From positions 372,001 through 436,000 of the forward strand of contig JAHLKG010000012.1 in the NCBI GenBank assembly GCA_025526995.1: 64,000 nucleotides of DNA, given 5' to 3'. Below the pieces are notes generated by a model, which saw nothing but the letters and a program-made list of their open reading frames with translations, did not search any database and was not told the origin of the DNA. Of this stretch, positions 31,841 to 41,914 are shown one piece after another. The DNA comes from Powellomyces hirtus. Lineage: Eukaryota > Chytridiomycota > Chytridiomycetes > Spizellomycetales > Powellomycetaceae. How positions within the stretch are numbered: the first letter of the stretch is position 1; every line of letters begins with the position of its first letter. Both the position numbers and the translations under genes were made by a program.

Positions 31841-31908
31841 ACCTTTGTCCCTCCTGTCAGAACTCACTTCCTCTCGCTCTCTCTTTGATTTGAATATAGT
31901 AATCAACG

Positions 31909-33174
31909 ATGGCTGCACCCGGACCTGCTGCTTGGACATTCCCCGCCATAGGCCCTGCCCTGCAGAATGGTGATCGACTAAGCGAGATTACGTTGCGCAC
32001 AACTCTTCTCGCCAATACAAAGACAATTCCTTACTTCTCTGGCGAACACGATATGGAGCTGATCAACCTCTTTGTCACCACCAATGTCAGAGCGTGCAAC
32101 CACTTCATCACGGCTTATACCGGCATTGCCTACAACGAGTTCAATTACTTTGACGAGTACGCCATCACGAACATGGGCCCATCAGTTGTTGCTTGGCATG
32201 TCGCTATCATGAATAATCTCCGTGTTCAGCCTGCCGCTCCTGCCGAAGGCGTTGCCGCTTGGTGGGCCACCCAGTTCTATCAACGCTGGATGCCTCGGAA
32301 TGTCACCAACCGTCTACATCAAGAAATGGCGGCCCTTTCGCTCGGAAACTCGCTTGAAGGCTACATCCGTGAACTTGAACGATATCGACATCTCAAAACA
32401 ATCGCTGTCCGTGCCAACGGCAATGCCACCGAACGACTTCTCCTTGAATCCGAGATGATCGACATCTTTCGCGCAGGCCTTCTTCAAAACCCAACTTACC
32501 GTCGTTACCTTGGTCAAGCCCTCCAAAACTTCATGACGATGAGACTTACCATTGGACAAGCGGTCACCTGGCCCCTGGCCGTAATCTGCGTCCAAAACGC
32601 AGCAGCCTCTCGCAATCTCGTCAACGGTTACCTCACCACTCCCGCACGAACACAGGCCAAGGCCCCTGCCCGATTCCATCCTTACTCGGACATTGAACAA
32701 GCTCCCTCTCGTACTCCTAGACGTACATCTCAACAACCTGCTGCTCCCCAAAGATCAACAATCGAACCACAAACCTCCAAGCAATTTGTCCCGCAGACAC
32801 CTAGGAAGCGAACTGGCGTACCTACTCCTATCACTACTCCTCAGAGAACTCCTACACGTAAACCGACAACCCCTAAGACACCTACGAAACGAGGAAACGC
32901 TATGCTTTGCAAGCGATGTGGACAAAGAAACCATATAATCCAAGATTGCTTCGCTAAACGAGACGTTAACGGCGACACAATCGAAGAAGTAGCCAATAGC
33001 AGTAAGAATCCAGCTGGACGAACCAACAGAATTAGTCGAATCAGCGAAATCAAAGAAAACCAGGAACAGGAAGATGAATCTCAGGATTTTCTGGACGGCT
33101 GGGAGGAGATATCGGCACCTCTCAGCCCAATAGGGGGAATCTCATCTTCCCTGAATCCGATATTCCCTGGATGA
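31909..33174 (+). CDS. Gag of the gypsy element, 421 aa
   Basis: Open frame starting MAAPGPAAWTF. Helical capsid region in the first about 220 residues, a basic Pro/Thr-rich stretch, and one zinc knuckle CKRCGQRNHIIQDC (CX2CX4HX4C) near residues 330-345. It ends with TGA, whose bases overlap the next ATG (ATGA at 33171-33174), so Pol could be made by -1 frameshifting or by termination-reinitiation. Gag would form the particle and bind element RNA. Confidence 0.88.
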   Translation: MAAPGPAAWTFPAIGPALQNGDRLSEITLRTTLLANTKTIPYFSGEHDMELINLFVTTNVRACNHFITAYTGIAYNEFNYFDEYAITNMGPSVVAWHVAIMNNLRVQPAAPAEGVAAWWATQFYQRWMPRNVTNRLHQEMAALSLGNSLEGYIRELERYRHLKTIAVRANGNATERLLLESEMIDIFRAGLLQNPTYRRYLGQALQNFMTMRLTIGQAVTWPLAVICVQNAAASRNLVNGYLTTPARTQAKAPARFHPYSDIEQAPSRTPRRTSQQPAAPQRSTIEPQTSKQFVPQTPRKRTGVPTPITTPQRTPTRKPTTPKTPTKRGNAMLCKRCGQRNHIIQDCFAKRDVNGDTIEEVANSSKNPAGRTNRISRISEIKENQEQEDESQDFLDGWEEISAPLSPIGGISSSLNPIFPG

Positions 33175-36100
33175 CATGCAACCGCCCACCTGAAAGCCCT
33201 AAGGACAATCCGACATCCGTCCGACAATCAGACTTTCAAGCCCGACTCCAGCCCGGCAAGGCCTCAAGTGCACCCAGTTGGATCTTCCGAGTCAAGATGG
33301 GCACCAACCCAATCATTGCTCTCCTGGATACCGGTTGCAATACCATGGTAGTTCAAGACCGTGTTGCTGAAGAACGGAAACTCGAAAAGACGCCACTTGC
33401 TAACCCATATAAGATTGATACAGCCGGTGCTGGTCAAACGATCCAAATTACATTGCTCACTACCCAATCGATCCAAATCTTCAACAATGCTTTGCAAAAC
33501 TACGATTCCATTGCTTCCTTTTGTTTCGAAATCGCACCTATTGGAATCCCGCTCATCTTGGGACTCCCATTCTTCGAAGTGATTGGTACCTTTACCTGCG
33601 TTACCATTGAGCGACCACACCGCATCTTGTTTACCTTGGATGGAAAACCTTTCAACTGTTCATCGCTCCCATCCAAGCGACACGCTCAAAACCCTGACTC
33701 CTTCATTCGAAAGGCTCAAACTTTCACTATCCATGGAGCTGCCAAAAGCATCAAACACGAACGACAGAAGCCATTCCAAGGTATTGCCACCGTTTCATCG
33801 AAGCGATTCAATAAACAACTCCAGCACAAGCAATATCAAGAAGCATTTGCGGTTCATATACGCTCCACGATGGAAAAAGACAAGGACAAAACCGGGAGCA
33901 ATTCTTCTTGGCCTAAATTCCTTGATTCAGTCCTGCAACGGTTTGAAGAAACTCTTTTCAAGGAAACCGATAAATTACCCCCTGATCGCGGTGATAACAA
34001 CTTCCATATTGACCTCATTCCCAGATCAAAACCGGTCTTCCAAGCTTTGCATCCCATATCACAGGACTAATTGAATGAACTACGGAAACAACTAGACCAT
34101 CTATTGTCAAAAGGATGGATACAGCACTCCAAGTCCCCATGGGGTGCCTCAGTCGTATTCGCCGTTAAGAAGACTGGCGGAATTCGCGTCTGTTGGGACT
34201 ATTGCGGGCTTAATGCTGTCACGATCAAAGACCGCACACCGCTCCCAAACCTACGAGAGATGCGAAACCAGCTTCTAGGTGCCCGTTTCTATACTCTCAT
34301 TGACTTGAAAGATGCCTACCATCGACTACTCATCGCTCCAGAAGATCGCGAGAAAACAGCCATCCGCACAAGATTTGGACTCTTTGAATATGTCGTTATG
34401 CCCTTTGGACTGTGCAACGCACCTGGCGCCTTCCAACGACTAATGAACCAAGTCCTGGGTGACTTATATGACATTTGTGTCATCTGTTATCTCGATGACA
34501 TTCTTATTTTCTCGCCAACCCCCGAAAAGCATCGTCAAGATGTGGAAAAAGTACTTCAACGACCACAAGAACATTCCCTCTACGTCAACGTTGCCAAATG
34601 CCACTGGGGGAAACGCGAAATCGAGTTTTGCGGACATCTTTTTAGTGTCGACGGAATGCGTATTGCAGACGATAAAATTGCAGCGGTTCGAGATTGGCCA
34701 ACCCCGCGGACTTCGCGACACATTCGGCAATTCCTGGGACTAACAAATTACTTCCTGGATTACATCGAGCAATACGCCGAAATTGCCGCACCCTTGTCAG
34801 CCTTACAAGGCATCAAAAGTGCATTCGAATGAACGGATAAGGAACAAAAGGCCTTTGATTGTCTTAAAACCGCCGTCACAAGCGCTCTGTCCTCGCCACA
34901 TTCAATCCCAATCATCCCATCTATGTGCATACAGATTCATCTGGCTATGCCATCTCGGGATGGCTAGGACAAACGGCCAATGGAGAACCTTTCCCTATGC
35001 CTTTACCGATCCATCGAGTACGAGCTATGGAGCAACTACCCAAGCTTCGTCCGGTACTTTTCTTTTCGCGCAAGATGAATGGAGCTGAAACCCGATATCC
35101 GGTACACGAGCAAGAGCTACTAGCCCTTGTGAAGTTTCTAAAGACAAATCGGTTCTACCTTATAAATTGGCCCTTCATCGCTCTCGTTGATCACCGATCA
35201 CTTGTGCATCTGCAAACGCAACCACACCTGAGTAAACGCCAAGCAGGATGGGTGGAAACCTTACAAGAGTTCGACTTCTCAATTCAATATCTTCCCGGCC
35301 GATTCAATACAATCGCTGATTTGCTTTCGCGAAATCCTACATACGCACCACGATGCATTGAGTGTCAGAAACGATTGATGGTTACAGCATACATGAATAC
35401 CAATAAGCATCCGTTCCCGACTACATTCGGATTCGAACAATGGAAACATGAGTTGCTCCAAGATGAATACGCGCTCCACATTACCGAAATGCTCGAAAAA
35501 CCGGAGCACCAGCGGCCCGATCGTTATCGCAGATTCGCCATACGGCCCGATGGAATCATCACATACGAGGACGAACGACTTTACGTCCCTTATACGATCA
35601 GGCCACATGTTCTCCGAGAGTTCCATGATGAACTTCCTAACGGTGGACATCAAGGGCCATTAGTCACTTATGCTAAGATGTTGCGTCAATACTTCTGGCT
35701 CAAGATGCAGCAGGACATTTGCTCTTTTGTCCGCACCTGCGCCAAATGCCGCTCATTTTTGCGCCCACCATGTAATGGTCTCTTAAGGCCACTTCCCATA
35801 CCATCGACGGTCAATCACACTCATGGATTTGATCTTTTCGAGTTACCTCGACCTTGAGGAAGTCCCGAGCGTCCGTTTATCATATGCATCGTCAACTATT
35901 TATCGAGCCGAACGCACCTCATCCCTGCGGAAAGCACTCTCTCAACAAACGAGTTAATGACCCTCATCCTAAGCCAAGTTTGGAAGCATACTGGCATACC
36001 TCTCCTCATCATATCAGACCGAGAACCCAGGTTATTAGCAGACCTTTTCTCCGCCTTTTCCAAGTTAACCGGCGTCAAACGCGAGTTCGCTACGGCGCGA

Positions 36101-36932
36101 CATCAACAAACTGACGGCCGAGTAGAAAGAATGATCCAAGTTGCCAAATTTGTCACCCGCAAATACCTTGATTATAGCGGATCCAATTGGCGTGAATTCC
36201 TACCATTGGTCAAGTTCTGCCTCAATTCCATGCCTTGATGCCATCTCAATGGCCTCGCCCCCTTCGAAATTGAACTCAATCGAATGCCAGGACCCCCAGG
36301 CTGGAACACTAATCCAGAACAACTCGCCCAAATGACACCGCCGAATCGAGCTCTCATTCGTCTATACCAAGAACGAGCCGCGGACATCAATTTTACGGTC
36401 CAGCAAGCGCTTCGTGACGAACAAGATTGCTACAAGCAATACTTCAATCAAGGACGCACCCCCATAGCGTTTGAAGTAGGCGATCTCGTCGTCCTCAATC
36501 GCGAACAACTGGCCATCAACTTTGACCAAGTTAAACCCACCAATCTCACGCCCAAGTGGATCGGGCCGTTCACAGTATCGGCCAAAGGACCTCATCCAGA
36601 CACATATCGCCTCGACCTTTCCCAGACGGTCCTCAAGGCGATCTGGCCCTATTTCCATGTTAACATATTGCGGAAGTATGTGCCCCCCACGCACCCGCTC
36701 TGCGACCAAACACCACCTCCACCAGAGCCGGTCCTCATTGAAGGGGAACTCAAGTACCCAGTCGAAGCAATCCTCGACGAGACGGTAACCGGCCAAGGCC
36801 GAGCCCGCCGCCAAATGTTCTTAACCAAATACATCGGCTGGCTGAACCCTCCTGGCAACCCGAAGCCAACCTCAAAGACATGGAGGCGTTCGAGATCTGG
36901 CAAGTCAACAATCCCCCTCTCCCACTTAGATA
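33171..36932 (+). pseudogene. Pol of the gypsy element with C-terminal chromodomain, interrupted
   Basis: Domains in order: aspartic protease (LLDTGCNT, DTG at residues 53-55), RT (WDYCGLNAVT, YLDD near 34489), RNase H (VHTDSSGYAISGWLG), H2C2 zinc finger (VLREFHDELPNGGHQG, then C..C), integrase core (IISDREPR, ATARHQQTDGRVERM), C-terminal region (WIGPFTV) and chromodomain (PVEAILDE, then FLTKYIGW, then after a frameshift SWQPEANLKDMEAF). Stops: TAA at 34068, TGA at 34830 (a Trp codon position in FEWT), TGA at 36236. Frames also shift near 34890 and 35855. The element cannot make full Pol. The chromodomain places it among chromoviruses, which target chromatin marks. Confidence 0.88.
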
Positions 36933-37198
36933 GCGAACAAAGCAAAAAGCTCCCTGTTCAAAGGATAAAGCCGCTTAGGAGCCGCTCCCTGTCCTGGCTA
37001 TAAGCCGAACTTTACCGAGCCCGACGGGGTTTCGATGTACCAATCTACTCGACAGAGAGATTGAAGCCAGTGTAAGCCTAAGCGCTGCACCAGGAGCTGA
37101 CACCATATGGGAGCTTGTCCTATGGCAAGTCAGCAGCTGACGACCGCATGGGAGCTCGACCTGCGGCTCAGCAACCTCATGCCTCCTGCACTAAAGCC

Positions 37199-37215
37199 CA
37201 AGAGGCAAAGGGGGG
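37199..37215 (+). other. Polypurine tract of the gypsy element
   Basis: CCAAGAGGCAAAGGGGGG ends exactly at the right LTR. It would prime plus-strand DNA synthesis. Confidence 0.75.
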
Positions 37216-37636
37216 TGTGAGATCGCCATCATGGCATATTTATACTTTACTTATTTTTCGGCTAGTAAAAAGCCGTATCCCAAGTTAAGGCAGACGCGCC
37301 TCATAAGCGATTACCCAATCCCTCATAAGCAGAACTCCCCACAAGTTTACCCCGTGGTCTCAGTACTGCGCAGCTACACTGCCATCGCTGCACTGCCATA
37401 AGTCCCTAGATGATCTCCCCGTTCTCCACAAGTTAGTTAGAAACTAAGAACCCGAGAACCTCATATCTAAACGAGAAGGAAGGAACCCCCGTAGAGATCA
37501 TCATCCATCAACACGTAAACCTCTCATCAATCTCTTTTCAATCGAAATCAGTCCTCTTTACCCTTCAATCCTTTCATTTCCTCTGCCGTTGCTCAAACTA
37601 CAAGTCTCTTCCGCCTTGAAACATAGGCTCCTCACA
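37216..37636 (+). repeat. 3' LTR of the gypsy element (421 bp)
   Basis: Same length as the left LTR. Differences seen include G/C and C/A near the start, A/G at the CCATATCC/CCGTATCC site and two changes near the end. Confidence 0.92.
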
Positions 37637-37641
37637 GTAGC
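37637..37641 (+). repeat. Target-site duplication, right (GTAGC)
   Basis: Matches 31405-31409. Both copies lie in the family B RT frame (KIAT codons). Confidence 0.9.
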
Positions 37642-37961
37642 TATCTTGGCAACCGGAGCGTAGGTTTTGTTGTAGTCGATACCGTAGCGTTGTTCGAAGC
37701 CTTTCACTACGAGCCGGGCCTTGTATTGTTGGGGTTGACCTTTCAGGTCTCGCTTAATCTTGAATACCCATTTGGTGCGGATGGGCCGTTGATTGTGCGG
37801 TAAGGATTTGGGGTTAATGACTTCCCATGTTTCATTGGTATTAAGGGACTTCAATTCGGCATTTATGGCCTCGGTCCACTTCAGCGCGTCGTCTGATGAG
37901 AGCGCTTGTTTGTAGATTTGGGGTTCTTCGGTACTTGCAGTCGAAAGAGCGATCGCCGTCT

Positions 37962-38131
37962 TCTCGTTGATGTAGTCAGCGAAGACCGTCAAATGATTGA
38001 CATTTTCGAGCGGTTCCCATGTATTATCTTTGTCTTCGAATCCTAGCCATTTGCGGAGGAATTCGGGGCCTTCCGGGCCATCACGTGAGTCGAGAATCTC
38101 TTCGACTTCGTAGAGTTCTTCGGGCGGGATG
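37962..38131 (-). other. Chromodomain encoded inside a Ty1/copia pol
   Basis: Residues [11 protein letters not shown], then [23 protein letters not shown], then FADYI match the chromodomain pattern, with aromatic cage positions Y, W and F. It lies between the integrase end and the RT start. Chromodomains are typical of Ty3/gypsy chromoviruses at the integrase C-terminus; a copia location is unusual. Confidence 0.85.
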
Positions 38132-39055
38132 TAGTCTTTCGCTAGTTCAAGTGCTGAGGTTTTGTCGAACATTACATCGCGAGAAATGACTATTTCTTGA
38201 CGGTTGTCATCCCAACAGCGGTAAGCGCTGTCAAATTCGTAACCGATGAGTTTGAGACGTGTGGTGCGCGGTGCCAACTTTGAGACTTGTCTTCTCTTGA
38301 CAAGATGCACGAAGGCATCGGCCCAAATCACACGAAGGTGAGAAAGTGAGGGCTCTTTGCCGTTGAGCCGTTTGTACGGTGAAATGTTGTTATTGGACTT
38401 GTGGGGTAGGCGATTCCGTAAGTAGACTGATGTAGCCGCTAACTTGGCCCAGAGTTGTTTCGGGATGCCGTATGAGTGTTCCAATGAACGAATGGTGTCG
38501 AACAGGGTGAGGTTGAACCTTTCAGCTACACTGTTGGACTGTGGGGAATCTGCAGCGGTGAGTTCATGCAGAATGCCCTTTTTCGAAATGAATTCTTTCA
38601 GATTGTGATTGACAAACTCCCCCCCTTGATCGGAATGAAGTCGTCTGACCCTTTCGTTGGTCTGTTTTTTGATGAAATTGATGAATTCAATCAATTTTGC
38701 AGTGGATTTGCTCTTCGTCTTCAAGAAGAAGATCCATGTGAAGCGTGAATAGTCATCGATCACAACGAGGGCATATTTCTCATCGCCAACCGCGAGTATG
38801 TGCAGACCGTTTAGGAAATGTAGACGATCGAGTGGCGTCTTGGACTGTGTCATTGTACCGTTGAATGGTGAGCGCTTGTGCTTACCAAACTTGCAACCTT
38901 TGCAGACCTTGTTGGTCAATGGAAGCTTGAGTTGCTTCATGATGTGAGTGCCAGGATGGCCCAAATGGTGATGCCAGAGGGTTCCTTCGTTGACAGGAGA
39001 AGAGGGACCAGAACAAGCCCCAGAAGAAGCCGCCGAAGCAGCAGCGGAGGCAGTG

Positions 39056-40066
39056 CTAAAGCTGCCTGCCCCCTCTGCAGGGGTGCGTGCCCCCCCCCTC
39101 CCTTTCCGAGAGCACCGAGGGGGAGAGCCCCCCCGCCGGTCTGGTTGACGGCGGGGAGGACCCCTCGGTGCTCTGGGGGGGGGCATCCTCAGTGAGGATG
39201 GGGCCGACGTTCCCCAATGGGGCCGACCAGCCCCGATTTGGGGCAGCCGGCCCCTCCGTCGTGGCTTGGATCGGAGGAGAACACGTGACCGAGATACCGG
39301 TAGCGTCTGTCGGCAGGTTGGGCACATTTGTTCTTGAGCGAGTTTGAGTAGCGAAAGCCATCGGAGTTGGCAAGATGTGATACATTCCTCGAACGAGAGG
39401 TATGGTGATGTCATTCGTAGTGCCATTGCAGTCTTGAATGACAGCGCTCCCATCTTCAAAAGTGACTCTCTTTCCATCTTTGGCGAGAGCGGAGACCGAG
39501 ATGAGAGTTTTGGCGAGTTTCGGAACATAGAGGACATCAGTGAGAGGTACATCTCCATCTGGAAGCTTCAAGATAGCGTTCCCTTTCGCTTCGGCATCAA
39601 GAAAGGCGTTATTTCCAAATCTGACGCGCGTTGAGTGCTCTTCGTAGGATTCGAGAATGGAAATGTCATTCGTCATGTGCTGTGAGCAGCCCGAATCCAG
39701 GTAAGCCAATGTAGTGGCGTTGTGTGCTTCTGCAATGTTGGCATTAGCAGCGGGTTTTAAGGCTTCAACAGCCTTGGCTTTGAGGGGACAACTGAATGGG
39801 GTATGTTCATTTGAATTGCATAACCAACAGGGCAAGTTCTGTCTCTTCTTCAAGTCTGTGGTCTTCTTCGCGTTGGTCTTCTTGTGACTTGAGCCGTCTT
39901 TCTTTGAAGGTTGGGCTTCAAGCGCGATGTTTTTGCTCTTCTTGGCGAAACGGTTATTTTGGTTACTCTTGTTACTTCCATTGTCCAGACGTTCGGCAGC
40001 TGCTTGTAGGCCTTCGAGATCTACGAAACTTTGTGTTCTGACAAGCTCTGCTTGATGTTCGTTCAT
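39056..40066 (-). pseudogene. Gag C-terminus and protease of family B copy 3
   Basis: 336-codon frame: basic region, zinc knuckle CWLCNSNEHTPFSC (CX2CX4HX4C), protease with LDSGCSQHM, then the [21 protein letters not shown] block and a Pro/Gly-rich linker, ending in the GC-rich hairpin region. The preceding capsid part (40219-40555) and the N-terminus (40631-41062) lie in other frames. Confidence 0.75.
39109..39174. repeat. GC-rich inverted repeat in the family B linker
   Basis: AGAGCACCGAGGGG (39109-39122) is the exact reverse complement of 39161-39174. A second inner pair, CCCCGCCG/CGGCGGGG, lies at 39131-39138 and 39149-39156. Runs of 7-9 C or G flank it. Its composition is unlike the rest of the element. 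Confidence 0.85.
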
Positions 40067-40630
40067 GCCTCAAAGGTAGAACCATTTGTAGACTAGAAAC
40101 GGGATGTCCGAGACGAGTTGACTGGTAATCTTTGTGAACGAGGTATTGTACTGTGAGATGGTATGGCTTCCTTGTCGCAATCTTTTTATTTGAGTGAGTA
40201 GGACTTCCTCGTGATCGGTCAGTTGATAACGCCGGAGGAATGGTCATTTGAAAGTTTGTCAATTCGTGATGGGGTCAGCATTCCCCTTTTCGGCCTCTTT
40301 GCAGTAATTTTGATACCATTGTTTTGCATCGCCAGAGAGTTTGGTGAAGATGAATGCAAGTTGTTCTTCTCCAGGTACTGATTTGAGACGAAAGACCACT
40401 TCAATCTGATCAACAAAGTCAACGAGTTTTGAGAGATGTCCCGTCCCGTCGAATGTGATGACTGCATTAATCGCTAGTTGAAAGAATGTGAATGATGTGC
40501 GCTGGGCTTCACGGTCATTGCTCTTTCTGCTGCTCGTAGTTGTTGTGCTCTCCATTGGGGAAGGCGGACGAAAGTGAGGGGCAACCAGGGCTTCAACTTC
40601 GCCGTGAGTAATGTGTTGATGTAGAAAAGG

Positions 40631-41062
40631 TTACTCAAGGCCCACTTTTGGGCTCCTCATTGGTGAAACGGCCATAGGATGACCACCGATATGAGGCTTT
40701 TCGTACTTCTCGGGTTGTTGATGGGAAGTTGATGTAGTGAGAGGGTTTGAACTAGTCAATAAAGTCCTCTCCAACCTGTCCATCCGATAGTCGAGCTTTT
40801 CGTCAATTTCCATCTTGAACCTCTGCAGAATGTCCATGACGATGTCAGCCGGTACTCCGGACAGCACTGTTGCTGGGTCTGCATGAATTTCTCCATGATT
40901 CATCTCATCCACATTGGCATCTGTGTCGTGGGAATCATGGTAGATCGAGGCTTCGATATTAACGTCTCTTTCAGCGTCAGGACCCCGTTTGGCTTCTTGT
41001 ATGGCTTGACGGGCTTGTTGGCGGGTCTGCACTCCTTGAATGGGAGATCTTGCAGTAGGCAT
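40631..41062 (-). pseudogene. N-terminal Gag of family B, copy 3
   Basis: 143-codon frame matching the start of the copy 1 and copy 2 Gag (QTRQQARQA..., SIYHDSH, DEMNHGEIHADPAT) and ending about where frameshifts occur. The capsid motif follows at 40259-40555 in another frame. Confidence 0.7.
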
Positions 41063-41177
41063 CTTGACGGTGTGCTCGGTACTTTCTTGGCACTTGAATT
41101 TTGACGGAAGACTTGTAGCTTACAGGTTTTACAAAGGGAGAATGATTTGAATTCGACTGGTCTCAGGGCTCATAACC

Positions 41178-41545
41178 TATTGGAGATATTGGCACTTCCA
41201 GTACTTTATCGGAATTGCAGAGGATTGGCTGAATTTGATGCAGCCTCCAGTATACTTCGTAAAAGGGGGTTACAGAGCTCTTCTGTGATGCAGTTGACGA
41301 TGTAGCATTGTCAGATGCACGGAGATGTAATGTATGTGAATGTATTTTTTATGTCTTAAAGTCCTATCGGTAATGTCTTGCTTCAAGCGTTCTAATCTAC
41401 TTTTTCTCCAATCACGTGATCACACGTGATCCAATTCAGCTCTTAGCGTTACCGGTATGGTGGTCACGCGTTCTAGTCGGAGAATCCAAGTAAGGATCTA
41501 ATGTAAGGACCAAACGTTGAATACGCAAGTCTCAACATTCCAATA
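41178..41545 (-). repeat. 5' LTR of family B (copy 3), 368 bp
   Basis: TATTGG to CCAATA. The primer site (CAGGGCTCATAACC, 41164-41177) touches the left end. Right of it unique gene-bearing DNA begins. Confidence 0.88.
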
Positions 41546-41914
41546 GCTACATTTTGTGCAACAAGGCCATCTGGATCCCAAATCGCTTCATTTCAACTGA
41601 ATTCTGAGGGTTCAATGGTGTTGAAAATCGCTTTGAACAAGTCCCTCAAAAACTCAATACGTAAAAATCTGACTTTTCAGCTGACTGGTTGTAAGGCTCC
41701 AAAGGTAATGAGCAAAACACATTATGACTGTAGCCAATGAGAATTCAATGCATATTTGGATGTTGAATATACTGTGCCAGCAAAGCAAAGAAGAACACAC
41801 TACATATCTGTCCCAACAATGGCTTTCATTGTAATTGTGTTTTGGCTCTGTAAGAGGGATTTTCCATAAACTCTCCAACCTCATTTAACTGTCTATTCAA
41901 ACATCAACTTTGAT
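41546..41914. other. Intergenic stretch between family B and the first host gene
   Basis: AT-rich, no frame or repeat that I can support. It is the 3' side of the gene at 41915-42939. Confidence 0.5.

Larger units (their letters stand above)
31410..37636 (+). mobile_element. Ty3/gypsy chromovirus-type element, complete but decayed
   Basis: 6227 bp, with 421-bp LTRs at both ends (TGTGAG...CTCACA), 5-bp target duplication, primer site after the left LTR and a purine tract (AAGAGGCAAAGGGGGG) before the right LTR. It is inserted in the RT gene of family B copy 3, which lies on the opposite strand. The LTRs differ at about eight positions that I could count (roughly 2 percent), so it is not brand-new. 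Gag is intact; pol has at least three in-frame stops and frameshifts. Confidence 0.93.
37642..39558 (-). pseudogene. Integrase-chromodomain-RT part of family B pol, copy 3
   Basis: The minus strand encodes GAG-pre-integrase ([20 protein letters not shown]), integrase core ([30 protein letters not shown]), the shared copia motif YRCWD...SRDVMFD, then a chromodomain (about 38131-37965) and RT ([31 protein letters not shown]), interrupted by the gypsy insertion. The N-terminal about 190 codons of the open frame run out of phase through the protease region and a GC-rich linker and are not real. Integrase catalytic D, D and E are visible. Confidence 0.85.
30592..41545 (-). mobile_element. Ty1/copia family B, copy 3, split by a gypsy insertion
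   Basis: The 5' part (37642-41545) has LTR, primer site, gag, protease, integrase, chromodomain and the start of RT; the 3' part (30592-31409) has the rest of RT and the start of RNase H. The two halves join in frame once the gypsy element and one copy of the 5-bp duplication are disregarded. The element is cut in RNase H at about 30592 and has no 3' LTR. Gag and the protease-integrase linker contain several frameshifts. Confidence 0.88.

Noticed and set aside
34830..34832. TGA read as tryptophan (alternative genetic code)
   Set aside because: The TGA falls on a Trp position in the gypsy RT, but the intact host genes use TGA and TAG as stops and TGG for Trp, and the gypsy pol has other stops and frameshifts. 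Decay explains it.
37558..37641. Last codons of the open frame running into the gypsy LTR (ending near 37558) as part of copia pol
   Set aside because: The copia frame is interrupted at the target duplication (37637-37641); the rest is LTR sequence.
41546..41550. GCTAC after the family B LTR as a target duplication paired with GTAGC near the gypsy LTR
   Set aside because: GTAGC belongs to the gypsy insertion inside the copia RT; the resemblance as reverse complement is coincidental, and the other end of copy 3 is missing.
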